Below the pieces are notes generated by a model. That model was not told where the DNA came from. It saw only the letters and a list, made by a program, of their open reading frames with translations, and did not search any database. DNA of 64,000 nt from Saprospiraceae bacterium (lineage in GTDB: Bacteria > Bacteroidota > Bacteroidia > Chitinophagales > Saprospiraceae): positions 1-64,000 of the forward strand of contig JAHDCU010000007.1 of NCBI GenBank assembly GCA_020629715.1, given 5' to 3'. A program made the position numbers and the translations under genes. Shown one piece after another: positions 43,397 through 53,398 of this stretch; within the stretch, counting starts at the first letter, position 1, and the number at the start of each line of letters is the position of its first letter.

Positions 43397-44482
43397 ATGA
43401 AGAATCAATCCCTGCTAAACCGTTTTAGCTATAACAGTAGCTTCTGGCCACTACGACATGTACTGTTTTGGTTTTTCGTATATACCGATGAATTTCTTTC
43501 CATTATTGGTATCACCCCTGCGTATGAGACTTACTCAGATGTATTTGCAATCTTTTTACTAGATGCAGCATTGGTTTATATCAATCTGTATCTACTCCTT
43601 CCTTTCTTTTGGAATCGTAAAAAATATATAGGCTACTTCTTGCTCACCGCATTGACGCTAGGTATCAATGTCTACGTATCATTGCAATCATCTCTGGCAG
43701 ATTACTGCGAAGAATGTGAAGAATTACTGGATGCATCCATGATTTTATCGGATTTTATATCGGTACTCTTCAGTACTGGCTCTATACTCTTTATGGCCGT
43801 AAGTATCAAACTCATCAAAGACTATATTGCCCGAGAACGAAAGCAGCAGGCACTCAAAGAGCAGCAAGCTAAACTAGAACTACAATTGCTACAAGATCAG
43901 GTCAATCCGCACTTTTTATTCAATAGCCTCAATAATCTTTATATTCTTTCGAAAACAGATCCTAAAAAAACTCCAGATCTCATCATGGAGTTATCAGAAC
44001 TTATGCGGTATCAAACCTACTATGCCAGTCAAGATCAAGTAGAGCTACAACATGAAATCAGCTTTTTGAAATCATACCTAAATATGGCTAAGCTAAGATC
44101 AGAAAATCTAGCTTGGAATATATCTGAGGACGATCGGCTCAATCATATGAGTATACCACCCTTATTGTTTTTACCACTAGTCGAAAATGCTATCAAATAC
44201 GGTCAGACACTTGATGAAGACGATCCATACCAAATCAATATCTCTTGGTCTACGACGGGAAACAAACTGACATTTCAATGTGTCAATACCATAGGGGACG
44301 CAGCCCAGCATCATGACACCTCAAAAGATCCTGTTCATCGTGGTCAGGGACTAGCAAATACAGAAAAACGACTCTCTCTTCTCTACCCCAAGCAGCACCG
44401 CTTAACGACCAAATCAGAGGATAATCAGTTTTCTGTGTATCTTGAGATACATGGAATCACTGAAATGCCTAATCGTAGATGA
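43397..44482 (+). CDS. LytS-type sensor histidine kinase
   Basis: A 361-residue kinase with four membrane segments (about 18-140), a short coiled coil (about 145-168) and the His_kinase domain: phospho-acceptor His172 in 'QVNPHFLFNSLNNL', then an ATPase region with 'PPLLFLPLVENAIKYG' (N-box) and a G-box near GQGLANTEKRLSLLY. No extracellular sensor domain, so it probably senses within the membrane. Its 3' end overlaps the LytTR regulator gene by 32 nt. Confidence 0.93.
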   Translation: MKNQSLLNRFSYNSSFWPLRHVLFWFFVYTDEFLSIIGITPAYETYSDVFAIFLLDAALVYINLYLLLPFFWNRKKYIGYFLLTALTLGINVYVSLQSSLADYCEECEELLDASMILSDFISVLFSTGSILFMAVSIKLIKDYIARERKQQALKEQQAKLELQLLQDQVNPHFLFNSLNNLYILSKTDPKKTPDLIMELSELMRYQTYYASQDQVELQHEISFLKSYLNMAKLRSENLAWNISEDDRLNHMSIPPLLFLPLVENAIKYGQTLDEDDPYQINISWSTTGNKLTFQCVNTIGDAAQHHDTSKDPVHRGQGLANTEKRLSLLYPKQHRLTTKSEDNQFSVYLEIHGITEMPNRR

Positions 44483-45179
44483 CGAGCCATTAGCGAGAAA
44501 AGGGATCTCTCTACATCTCTCTGAGCTACCAGAACTTCAAGAGATAGGAAGCGTAGGCAATGCCATCAAAGCCGGTGAATTTATTAAAACCCACCACGTA
44601 GATATCATCTATCTGGATATCGAAATGCCTGGTATCTCAGGTATGCAGTTTTTAGAGACGCTGTCGCCAGATATATTGGTGATACTTACTACGGCATATC
44701 CTCAGTTTGCAGTAGATGCTTTTTCTTTAGATGTCGTGGACTACTTGCTCAAACCTATCAAATTTGATCGATTTTATAAGGCTTCTCAAAAAGCTATTGA
44801 CATCCATCGCCTACGCCATCAAGTCTCTGAAACCGATACTACAGAGTTGCACGATGACTACATGTTTATCAGATCGGATCGTAAGATTGTGAAAATATAC
44901 TTTGATGAAATCAGCTATATCAAGGGGCTTAAAGATTATGTAATCGTGCATACCGCGAGTGAAAAATATATCACTGCCATGAATGTGAAAACCATCTTTG
45001 AACAGTTACCTAAAATCCTCTTTGCAAGAGTCAGTAAATCTCATATCGTATATGTGCCCAAGGTAAGTTCACTCAGCCATGAAAGTGTATTTTTGGATAC
45101 CGAAGAAATCCCATTAGGAAAGACCTATCGCAAGACTTTTATAGAAAATTATGTAGGTGATCGATTGGTGAGGAGGTGA
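44451..45179 (+). CDS. LytTR-family response regulator
   Basis: A 242-residue regulator with a receiver domain (about 4-120; acidic D10/D11, phospho-acceptor D56 in 'IIYLDIEMPG', and K in LLKPIKF) and a LytTR DNA-binding domain (about 140-240; 'FIRSDRKIVKIYFDEISYIKG', 'RVSKSHIVYVP'). I choose ATG 44451 (MESLKCLIVDDE), the first natural start; it lies inside the kinase gene, showing translational coupling. Target genes unknown. Confidence 0.94.
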   Translation: MESLKCLIVDDEPLARKGISLHLSELPELQEIGSVGNAIKAGEFIKTHHVDIIYLDIEMPGISGMQFLETLSPDILVILTTAYPQFAVDAFSLDVVDYLLKPIKFDRFYKASQKAIDIHRLRHQVSETDTTELHDDYMFIRSDRKIVKIYFDEISYIKGLKDYVIVHTASEKYITAMNVKTIFEQLPKILFARVSKSHIVYVPKVSSLSHESVFLDTEEIPLGKTYRKTFIENYVGDRLVRR

Positions 45180-45284
45180 TATGTAAGATCTACGAAAGGC
45201 AGTTCAAGTTTGAAAATTTAAAGAGCACTCGTATGAATTCCATTGTTTTAGGCTCTAAAGATCGAATTCTAAGAAAAAGTACTC

Positions 45285-46808
45285 CTACTCAACTATTACA
45301 AGCTTGGATGTATAAATCATTCTACCCTCGTTTTGAGTAGGTATAATCTCAACTCTATAGATACCTATTGGTAAAAACGATACATCTAATCTTTCTATTC
45401 CCTTATAATCAGTTCTATGATACACCAGTTGCCCAATGGCATCAATAATATAAAGATCTCCATTTCTGTTTTCTGGTATCTCAATAGTTACATAATCATC
45501 TGCAGGATTTGGATATACATTTAGATCTCTTCTCCAGTATACCTCCTCTCCAAATACACTTATGATACTAGGATCACATTTCTCATCATCATCTACTCTA
45601 AATCTGGGGAAATTTGGAAACCCTCCTCTAGCAGAAACCAAGGGTAATACTAAGCCTTGCTGAACCAAATCACATGCCGTTCCTTTTTGATTAGGTTTAT
45701 TGATCACATGAAACGAGTTGCTGCTACTACCTGGACGTATATAGATCTTACAGTCAGGACCTAAAGCGCTTAAAAAGAACTGCGTAGAAAATGGATCATT
45801 CACTCCATTATGCTCGGCTATAAATACTTTCCCCTCTTCTAAATCCTCAAAAGATACTTCTAGCTGCCAAAGGGTATCTGCCGATGCTAGATATAAAAAT
45901 TCAGAATTGGGGCTCCATTCACAAGTAGCAAAAGCAGCCTGCATAGGATTAGTAAAGGATAATTGTCTAACATTCGATAATTCACCAGTAGATCGATCAA
46001 AATCGTATAAGAGCAAACCGTCATACAAGTTGAAGTAAGCATACTTAGACCCATCTGGTGAAAATTTAGCGTCGCCACCTGATGATGCATATTTTTGATC
46101 AAAACCAGTTGGCACTTCCATTTTCTGACTGAGATTTAATCCTTCATCATCCAATGAAAAAATGTACATAACGCTATCAATTCCCGGATTGATAATCCAC
46201 CAGTCTTCCCCATTCGATTGATTGATCGCCGTGAGATAGGAACTTAGAAATTTTCTCATCGTATAGAAATCTACATTTGATTCTACAACTGCTCCAAGAC
46301 CTCCATCTAGCGTAAGGTCAACATAACTATATGACATACTGAACACATCAAAACCACCATCCTCTGCTCGTTCCCAGGTCTTATGAATGATGTAATAAGC
46401 TTCTTCATTGATAGGATCTTCTAATATGAGTATATCTTGACGACCCGGATATCCTGACCAACAACCTCCATTGGACCAAAAATCATCTAAAAACTCCCCA
46501 TCATTGATAAGATCTCCTCCCATCATGATCTCATGATCTCGATTCGCTACAGCACATCCATTCGTATAAAAAAGTAATCTCCCTTCTTCGTCACTTACAG
46601 AAGCATTTGTTTGATCGAATCGAAGTCCCTTATCCCTGATCTCTGGGCTAAAAGGATTTTTGTTAAAATCAAACTTATATGCACTAAAGCCAGAACCAGC
46701 TTCCTGATCAGTACCCATGACCCATTGATAATCTCTTTTATCTTGAGCAGAGATACTACTTACAGTAAGAATAAATAGAAAGAAGATTACTTTGATTTTC
46801 ATCTCCAT
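45285..46808 (-). CDS. Secreted beta-propeller-like protein with T9SS sorting domain
   Basis: A 507-residue exported protein (signal peptide to about 21, ISAQ). The body has repeated beta strands and text such as 'GGDAKFSPDGSKYAYFN' and 'ATCEWSPNSEFLYLAS', typical of WD40/TolB-like propellers. The C-terminus is a T9SS type A domain ('NVYPNPADDYVTIEI', 'IDAIGQLVYH', 'LPIGIYRVEI'). It lies 4 nt downstream of a larger T9SS cargo gene and is probably in the same transcript. Ligand unknown. Confidence 0.85.
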   Translation of the reverse strand: MEMKIKVIFFLFILTVSSISAQDKRDYQWVMGTDQEAGSGFSAYKFDFNKNPFSPEIRDKGLRFDQTNASVSDEEGRLLFYTNGCAVANRDHEIMMGGDLINDGEFLDDFWSNGGCWSGYPGRQDILILEDPINEEAYYIIHKTWERAEDGGFDVFSMSYSYVDLTLDGGLGAVVESNVDFYTMRKFLSSYLTAINQSNGEDWWIINPGIDSVMYIFSLDDEGLNLSQKMEVPTGFDQKYASSGGDAKFSPDGSKYAYFNLYDGLLLYDFDRSTGELSNVRQLSFTNPMQAAFATCEWSPNSEFLYLASADTLWQLEVSFEDLEEGKVFIAEHNGVNDPFSTQFFLSALGPDCKIYIRPGSSSNSFHVINKPNQKGTACDLVQQGLVLPLVSARGGFPNFPRFRVDDDEKCDPSIISVFGEEVYWRRDLNVYPNPADDYVTIEIPENRNGDLYIIDAIGQLVYHRTDYKGIERLDVSFLPIGIYRVEIIPTQNEGRMIYTSKLVIVE

Positions 46809-46812
46809 TTTT

Positions 46813-49521
46813 CTACAATTTCACAATCTTAAATACCTGCTTGTCTTCTGCCTTGGGATCTATTATTTCAATAAAATATAATCCAGAAAGCAAGGACTTC
46901 AGATCTATACTATTGTCAATGATTTGACCAGAACTAATCAATATCGAATTTTGATTGTAAACTTTGAAATGGTACTCTTTGGTGTTTTCCATTCCTATAT
47001 ACAAAATCTCTTGAAAGGGATTCGGATACACTCCTACATTACTTAATACACTATCATCTAGACTTGACTCTAGTGGGACTGTAAAAGTGAGAGAATAACT
47101 ACAACCATTTATATCCATAATCATGACCTCGTAGTCACCAAAGTTAAGGCCTGATAATTCATAAATACCTTGATCTCCAGTACTCCAAATGATATCACTC
47201 ACTTGTGACTCATCGATATCTAACCTTATCAAACCGTTACCTGATCCCGTATCAGAAATAATATCAGATCCAATCGCTAATGAATCATAAATAGCAACAG
47301 TCAGCATAATGATACTATCGCAACCATTATCAGTAAGTACCGGAAAATTAAAATTATAAGTTCCTGCTTCGTCATAACTCATTCCCTCAAAATCTATACT
47401 TTCTCCTTGACAAATGGTACTATCTACTTCCGCAATAGCTTCTGGTAAAACTGTCACGGATAAATCAATAATAGAATCACAACCCTGTGAACTCAGCGTA
47501 GTACTGAGTATAGTAGTATCAATACTCAATGTGCCATATTCATAACCCTCAACAAATATCGTTTCGTCATTACACAGTGTAATATCTAGTTCGGATCGAT
47601 TTTCTGGATGGAAAAATATCTCCACATGTAATATAGAATCACATCCATTTTGAGCCGTTAAAAATTCTGTACCTAAGGGATTGCTCTGGTCATATAAGGT
47701 CCCATGGATGATAATACTTTCGTCTGGACATAATGTTTCATTTATAGTGATATCATAATCCTCTAGTATATCTATATTTAAGCTTACCATTTCACTGCAT
47801 TCTACCCCTTCATATTCCTGTATGATAGTAGCAGATACTATATAATCACCTGGACCGTTATCCTCCATAATTATTAGCTGATTCCCATCTTCACTATAAA
47901 TGAAATCGGGTATATCGACCATCCATTCAATTTGGGCACTCTCATCGGCGATATCAAGATCAAACAAGTATCCCTCGCCTGCACAAAATGATATACTGGT
48001 ATCCTGTGCTATGCTCTGAGGTAGTATTTGCAATTGTATCATCGTCGTATCTTCCTCACAGCTACAATCAAACTGATCACTCATGACCAAAACCTCAATA
48101 GATGCAATATTTGAGGACGTATTGACAAATGAATTTTCCCACGTTGCCAAACTACTATCAAAAGTCAAGGTTTGGAAATCGCCATTAACGATATCTTGAT
48201 CTCCAAGTACCTCTACTTTTAGACCACCATTCACTTCGGTATTATGTGCAATATCAAGTGATATCGGCTCACCAGAACAGATCACCATAGAGGTATCACT
48301 AAATGTACTATTAATGCTAACATTAGGATCTGGACGCTTTATCTCTCCGATGTTTTCTATGATTTTAGGGAACATATTACACTCATAAAAAAGACTTAGC
48401 CAACATCCTGTCATATCATCCGTAACTGGTTGTAATTCTATAGACAATGACTTCTTATCCAAACAAAGATGAGTCGAAGGGTTATTATTGACCACTATAT
48501 CAAAACACATATTGACCTCACCCACCAATGGACTAATTCCTATAGATCCATTAGGGGTTTCGTCATTTGAACATTCAAGAAGCGGTGACTCTGTATTAAA
48601 ATACCATCCTCCAGGAAGATAGCTTCCTCTATTTATAAATAATGAATCACATTCCGTACATGATTCTGACAAAAGATTGCATAGTTGAAAACCGTTGACA
48701 TCCTCATACGTACAAAAGTGGTTTATATATTTCTGAGTTAGTACAGTAGAATCTGGAAACCATATAGCATCCCGAACATTCGTTGAAAGGCTATCAAAAT
48801 TTATAAGTTCAAAACCATTACCAAAACTAGGTATAAACCCATGTAGCCAATATACTGGGTTAGCAAACGAGTAATCGAAAAACAAACAAACCGTCAATGT
48901 ATCATTGGGTAAAAATGGTCCCTCCAAAACCTCTGAAGAACTTCTATCTACAACGTCTATTTCATAGTTGAACAAGTAAGAAGAATTATAGAATTCATCG
49001 CAATGGATACGTTCATTAGATAAAAATATACAAAAATCAAAATCAATCATTTTCGAATTTTCATTCGATATTTCAACTATAACCTCGGTCACCCCAAATG
49101 GAATAGGTACTGTCCGACGATGATCACCATAAAAACGTTGATTTGTAAGCGTATCAGCTTCATTTCCAATAGATAGTAAAGAAGAACATTCTGCATTTTG
49201 TGAATAATAAAGCTTCCAATACAAAGATTCATTTGATTTTGAAACGACTGCCAGGTTTAAATAAGCCATATCCCCGATATTAAGTCTTATCCACTTAGAT
49301 TTACTAGCATAAATATTATCCGAAATACAAAGTTGATTTTCAGATTCTGAATTAAGACCTTCTGATGGAGTGTATGTAAATACAGGTAAAGAATCTAAAC
49401 CCTCTAATTGAAGAGCCTCTTCACAACTATTATAAAATGATTGTCCATGAATAGCTACCAAAGAAAAGATGAAAACAACAATCAGACATAATTGAAACCA
49501 ATACATAACTATCCTATTCAT
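46813..49521 (-). CDS. Large secreted adhesin-like protein with T9SS sorting domain
   Basis: A 902-residue exported protein: signal peptide (about 1-26), a Cys-rich N-terminal half, then at least three modules of about 70 residues ending 'GCDSI' ('CPDESIIIHGTLYD', 'CNDETIFVEGYEYG', 'CQGESIDFEGMSYD'), and a C-terminal T9SS domain ('VYPNPFQEILYI', 'LLSGLYFIEI'). Such modules are abundant in Saprospiria surface proteins. It is likely anchored on or released from the cell surface. Upstream of, and co-oriented with, the propeller-like cargo gene. Confidence 0.85.
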   Translation of the reverse strand: MNRIVMYWFQLCLIVVFIFSLVAIHGQSFYNSCEEALQLEGLDSLPVFTYTPSEGLNSESENQLCISDNIYASKSKWIRLNIGDMAYLNLAVVSKSNESLYWKLYYSQNAECSSLLSIGNEADTLTNQRFYGDHRRTVPIPFGVTEVIVEISNENSKMIDFDFCIFLSNERIHCDEFYNSSYLFNYEIDVVDRSSSEVLEGPFLPNDTLTVCLFFDYSFANPVYWLHGFIPSFGNGFELINFDSLSTNVRDAIWFPDSTVLTQKYINHFCTYEDVNGFQLCNLLSESCTECDSLFINRGSYLPGGWYFNTESPLLECSNDETPNGSIGISPLVGEVNMCFDIVVNNNPSTHLCLDKKSLSIELQPVTDDMTGCWLSLFYECNMFPKIIENIGEIKRPDPNVSINSTFSDTSMVICSGEPISLDIAHNTEVNGGLKVEVLGDQDIVNGDFQTLTFDSSLATWENSFVNTSSNIASIEVLVMSDQFDCSCEEDTTMIQLQILPQSIAQDTSISFCAGEGYLFDLDIADESAQIEWMVDIPDFIYSEDGNQLIIMEDNGPGDYIVSATIIQEYEGVECSEMVSLNIDILEDYDITINETLCPDESIIIHGTLYDQSNPLGTEFLTAQNGCDSILHVEIFFHPENRSELDITLCNDETIFVEGYEYGTLSIDTTILSTTLSSQGCDSIIDLSVTVLPEAIAEVDSTICQGESIDFEGMSYDEAGTYNFNFPVLTDNGCDSIIMLTVAIYDSLAIGSDIISDTGSGNGLIRLDIDESQVSDIIWSTGDQGIYELSGLNFGDYEVMIMDINGCSYSLTFTVPLESSLDDSVLSNVGVYPNPFQEILYIGMENTKEYHFKVYNQNSILISSGQIIDNSIDLKSLLSGLYFIEIIDPKAEDKQVFKIVKL

Positions 49522-49718
49522 CCTGAAAAGTAAGAAACCATTACCTATTTATATCAAAAAGTCAATCATAAAATTAATTTATAGCAGCATCCAAGTAAGC
49601 CATCATAAAAAATGTTTCACTTTAATCTTTGATTCTTTCTTTTACCAACATTATAAACCCATAAACTCGAAACTCTCACTTAGACTTCGTTCCTTTGCAG
49701 ATCAATATCAGAAGAGCT

Positions 49719-51638
49719 ATGATTAAGATCACTTTTCCCGATGGGAATGTACGAGAATATGAAGCTGGAACAACTGCTATGAAAGTGGCACAATCGATCA
49801 GTGAAGGTTTAGCGAGAAATGTATTGGCTGCGAGTATCAATGGTGAGGTGATAGATGCCAATAGACCTATCCATGAGGATGCTACCATTGCACTGCATAC
49901 ATGGCGAGATAAAGAAGGAAAAGCGACCTACTGGCACTCATCGGCTCACTTGATGGCAGAAGCGCTAGAAGCATTATACCCTGGTGTAAAACTAGGTATC
50001 GGTCCAGCGATAGAGAATGGCTTTTACTATGATGTTGATCTAGGAGACCGCAAGCTCAATCCTGATGAATTTCCTAAGATCGAGGAAAAAATGAAGGAGC
50101 TGGCTCGCCAAAAAAATGAGTATGTTAGAAAGGAAGTATCTAAAGCAGACGCTCTAGCATACTTTACAGAAAAAGGAGATGAATATAAACTGGAGCTACT
50201 CGAAGGACTCGAAGATGGTGAGATCACTTTTTATACTCAAGGTGGATTTACTGACCTCTGTCGGGGACCGCATATCCCAAATACAGGTACGATCAAAGCT
50301 GTGAAAATCATGAGCCTAGCCGGTGCATATTGGCGAGGAGATGAGACTCGTGCTCAGATGACTCGGCTCTACGGGATCACGTTCCCAAAGGCGAAAGAAT
50401 TGACTGAATATCTCACTATGCTTGAAGAAGCAAAAAAGCGAGATCACAGAAAACTCGGTGCAGAGCTAGAGTTATTTATGTTTTCTGAGAAGGTAGGTTC
50501 TGGTTTACCGATCTGGTTACCGAAAGGAACTCAGCTAAGAGAGCGTCTCCAAAATTTCCTAAGAACAGAACAAGAAAAGCGAGGATATCAAATGGTGGTG
50601 ACTCCACACATCGGTCATAAAAATCTGTATGAAACATCAGGTCACTACGCCAAATATGGTGAAGATAGTTTCCAACCCATCAAGACCCCACGTGAAGGGG
50701 AGGAGTTTTTACTCAAACCTATGAACTGCCCGCACCATTGTGAAATCTATGGTCATAAACCGCATTCTTATAAAGAGTTGCCACTACGTATCGGAGAATT
50801 TGGTACCGTATACCGATATGAGCAAAGTGGAGAGCTGCACGGTCTATCTCGTGTAAGAGGATTTACACAAGATGATGCACATATCTTCTGTACTCCTGAT
50901 CAGGTAAAGGGAGAGTTTTTAGATGTCTTGGATTTGACCACTAAGGTTTTAACCAAAATGGGATTCAAAGACTTTACAGCACAAATATCACTTCGTGACC
51001 CAGAAACTCCTGAGAAATACATCGGTAGTACTGAAAATTGGGATAAAGCTGAGCAAGCCATCATTGATGCTACCGCAGAAGTTGATCTAGAGACGGTTAC
51101 CGAATATGGCGAAGCTGCATTCTACGGACCCAAGCTTGATTTTATGATCAAAGATGCACTCGGTAGATCATGGCAATTAGGAACTATACAAGTTGATTAT
51201 AATCTTCCTGATCGTTTTGAGTTAGAATATATTGGTAGCGACAATCAGGCGCATCGTCCAGTGATGATACACCGAGCACCTTTTGGATCCATGGAGCGAT
51301 TCATCAGTATTTTGATCGAACATACAGGTGGTAAATTTCCACTTTGGTTAGCGCCAGATCAATTTGCAATACTTCCAATCGCAGATCGCCTCAATGACTT
51401 TGCGAAGGATATTGAGATGCAATTGGCAAAGCATGATATACGAGGATTTATCGATACTCGTACAGAGTCCATTGGTAAGAAAATCCGCGATACTGAGTTA
51501 AAGAAAGTTCCGTTCATGTTAATCGTAGGAGATAAAGAAGCAGAATCCGGTAAAGTTTCGGTACGAAGACAAGGTGAAGGTGATCTGGGTACCATGAGCG
51601 TAGCTGAATTTGTAGAGCACTTTCAGGGATTGATATAA
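49719..51638 (+). CDS. thrS: Threonyl-tRNA synthetase
   Basis: A 639-residue class II synthetase. In order: TGS domain (1-62, '[18 protein letters not shown]'), editing domain with '[11 protein letters not shown]' and the SAD region, catalytic core with '[12 protein letters not shown]' (zinc Cys), '[12 protein letters not shown]' and '[14 protein letters not shown]', then the anticodon-binding domain ending [11 protein letters not shown] use ATG 49719; an in-frame start 24 nt earlier adds residues before the TGS fold. No T-box is visible. Confidence 0.97.
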   Translation: MIKITFPDGNVREYEAGTTAMKVAQSISEGLARNVLAASINGEVIDANRPIHEDATIALHTWRDKEGKATYWHSSAHLMAEALEALYPGVKLGIGPAIENGFYYDVDLGDRKLNPDEFPKIEEKMKELARQKNEYVRKEVSKADALAYFTEKGDEYKLELLEGLEDGEITFYTQGGFTDLCRGPHIPNTGTIKAVKIMSLAGAYWRGDETRAQMTRLYGITFPKAKELTEYLTMLEEAKKRDHRKLGAELELFMFSEKVGSGLPIWLPKGTQLRERLQNFLRTEQEKRGYQMVVTPHIGHKNLYETSGHYAKYGEDSFQPIKTPREGEEFLLKPMNCPHHCEIYGHKPHSYKELPLRIGEFGTVYRYEQSGELHGLSRVRGFTQDDAHIFCTPDQVKGEFLDVLDLTTKVLTKMGFKDFTAQISLRDPETPEKYIGSTENWDKAEQAIIDATAEVDLETVTEYGEAAFYGPKLDFMIKDALGRSWQLGTIQVDYNLPDRFELEYIGSDNQAHRPVMIHRAPFGSMERFISILIEHTGGKFPLWLAPDQFAILPIADRLNDFAKDIEMQLAKHDIRGFIDTRTESIGKKIRDTELKKVPFMLIVGDKEAESGKVSVRRQGEGDLGTMSVAEFVEHFQGLI

Positions 51639-51772
51639 AATATTCAACTATAGATAAGAAGAACTTATCTAGCTTCTGAAATAAAAAATTGTCCGAGCTA
51701 TTTCATTAATAGCATTGACTATTCTCCTCATAGTTTAGAACTTTACAGGGAGTTTAGGCATTCTCTTAAGTC

Positions 51773-53398
51773 ATGATTGATATATTCATACAACATCCAT
51801 TATTATTACTCTTTGTGGTAGCCTCTTTAGGATATCTCGTGGGTACTATTCAGTTTAAAGGTAGCAGCTTAGGTGTTGCAGCAGTACTCTTTGTAGGGCT
51901 TGTGTTCGGTATGATGAATCAAGAGTTGGCAATTCCAGAGATTGTCTTTTCATTAGGTCTCGTGCTTTTTGTATATTCAATAGGACTAAATTCCGGACCC
52001 GCCTTTTTTAAATCTTATAAGAAAAATGGTTTTCGGGATATTGGTTTCATACTGGGTATGCTCGTAATATCTTGTTTTGTAGCAGGCCTACTTTGGTTCA
52101 TCATGGACTATTCAGCGGCGACCATCACAGGTATTTATGCAGGTAGTACAACCAATACACCTGCGCTTGCTGGAGTTATCGATTATGTAAGTCAACAAAC
52201 GGGTGAAGGGGTTTCCTCGGCTCTGGATTCTTTAGTAGTAGGATATTCTTTCTCCTACCCTATGGGGGTTTTGGGTGGCATTATTGCCATAGCATTTATG
52301 GAAAAATGGCTGCGCATTAACTACAAAGAGGAAAAGCAGTCCATGAAAAACAAATATGCCATAGATGAGGACTTGACCAGCGCAACTGTCATACTCAATA
52401 ACGAAAAGCTAGCAAATGTCAAATTACGAGATCTTGTAGCTAAATATAAGTGGAATATAGTATTCGGTAGATACATGCATAATGATCAACTTCAACTGGC
52501 CAACTGGGATACAACACTCAGTATAGGTGATCATATCAAAATCGTTGGTGCTCAAGAAGAACTCGATAAAGCTATCAAGGTACTTGGTCAGCGAAGCAAC
52601 GTGGATATCACCGCTAATAGTACCGAACTTGATATCAGAAGAATATTTGTATCCAATCCTTATGTAACAGGTAGAACAATTGCATCACTCAATCTAAGTG
52701 AAAAATACGATGCTGTGATCACACGTATCCGTCGTGGTGATGCTGAGATATTAGCCAAGGCTAATACAGTATTGGAGCTAGGTGATCGTATTCGATTTGT
52801 TGCTAGACGAAAAGATCTAAAAGCCTTATCCAAATATTTTGGGGATAGCTATAGAGAGTCAAGCCGTGTCAATTTATTTTCCTTTGGTTTAGGAATTGGT
52901 CTGGGACTATTACTGGGAATGTTTGAATTTACGTTTTCGGAGAACCTTAGCTTCAAACTCGGTTATGCCGGTGGACCATTAATCGTGGGTCTTATACTTG
53001 GTTCGCTGCGTCGTACGGGACCGATCGTATGGACACTACCCTACAGCGTTACGATTACCTTGCAACAGATAGGACTGATCTTGTTACTGGCTGTAGTAGG
53101 AGTAAAATCTGGACATTCATTTGTAGATAGTTTCAATCTTGATGGAGTCATGATGATCGGCGCTAGTGCCATTATAAGTTTAGCAACTGCTTTTCTAACA
53201 CTCTGGATCGGTTATCGTATAGTCAAAATCCCCTTCAGCATACTCACGGGCATGGTCTCTAATCAACCTGCGATACTAGACTTCGCCATGTCCAAAACAA
53301 ATAATCGACTACCGCTGATCGGTTATACTATGATGTTTCCGATAGCACTGATTAGTAAGATTGTGATTGCTCAGGTGATGTATATAGTGTTGAGTTAG
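51773..53398 (+). CDS. AspT/YidE-family transporter with two TrkA-C domains
   Basis: A 541-residue membrane protein: two blocks of about five membrane helices (about 5-175 and 365-540) flank two RCK_C/TrkA-C domains (about 200-285 and 290-355, the second with 'TVLELGDRIRFVARRKDLKAL'). This is the plan of the aspartate:alanine exchanger family and the uncharacterised YidE/YbjL proteins. Substrate unknown. The conserved 'GSTTNTPALAG' and 'GMVSNQPAILDFA' repeats are the antiparallel transport motifs. Convergent, with a 4-nt overlap, with the next gene. Confidence 0.9.
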   Translation: MIDIFIQHPLLLLFVVASLGYLVGTIQFKGSSLGVAAVLFVGLVFGMMNQELAIPEIVFSLGLVLFVYSIGLNSGPAFFKSYKKNGFRDIGFILGMLVISCFVAGLLWFIMDYSAATITGIYAGSTTNTPALAGVIDYVSQQTGEGVSSALDSLVVGYSFSYPMGVLGGIIAIAFMEKWLRINYKEEKQSMKNKYAIDEDLTSATVILNNEKLANVKLRDLVAKYKWNIVFGRYMHNDQLQLANWDTTLSIGDHIKIVGAQEELDKAIKVLGQRSNVDITANSTELDIRRIFVSNPYVTGRTIASLNLSEKYDAVITRIRRGDAEILAKANTVLELGDRIRFVARRKDLKALSKYFGDSYRESSRVNLFSFGLGIGLGLLLGMFEFTFSENLSFKLGYAGGPLIVGLILGSLRRTGPIVWTLPYSVTITLQQIGLILLLAVVGVKSGHSFVDSFNLDGVMMIGASAIISLATAFLTLWIGYRIVKIPFSILTGMVSNQPAILDFAMSKTNNRLPLIGYTMMFPIALISKIVIAQVMYIVLS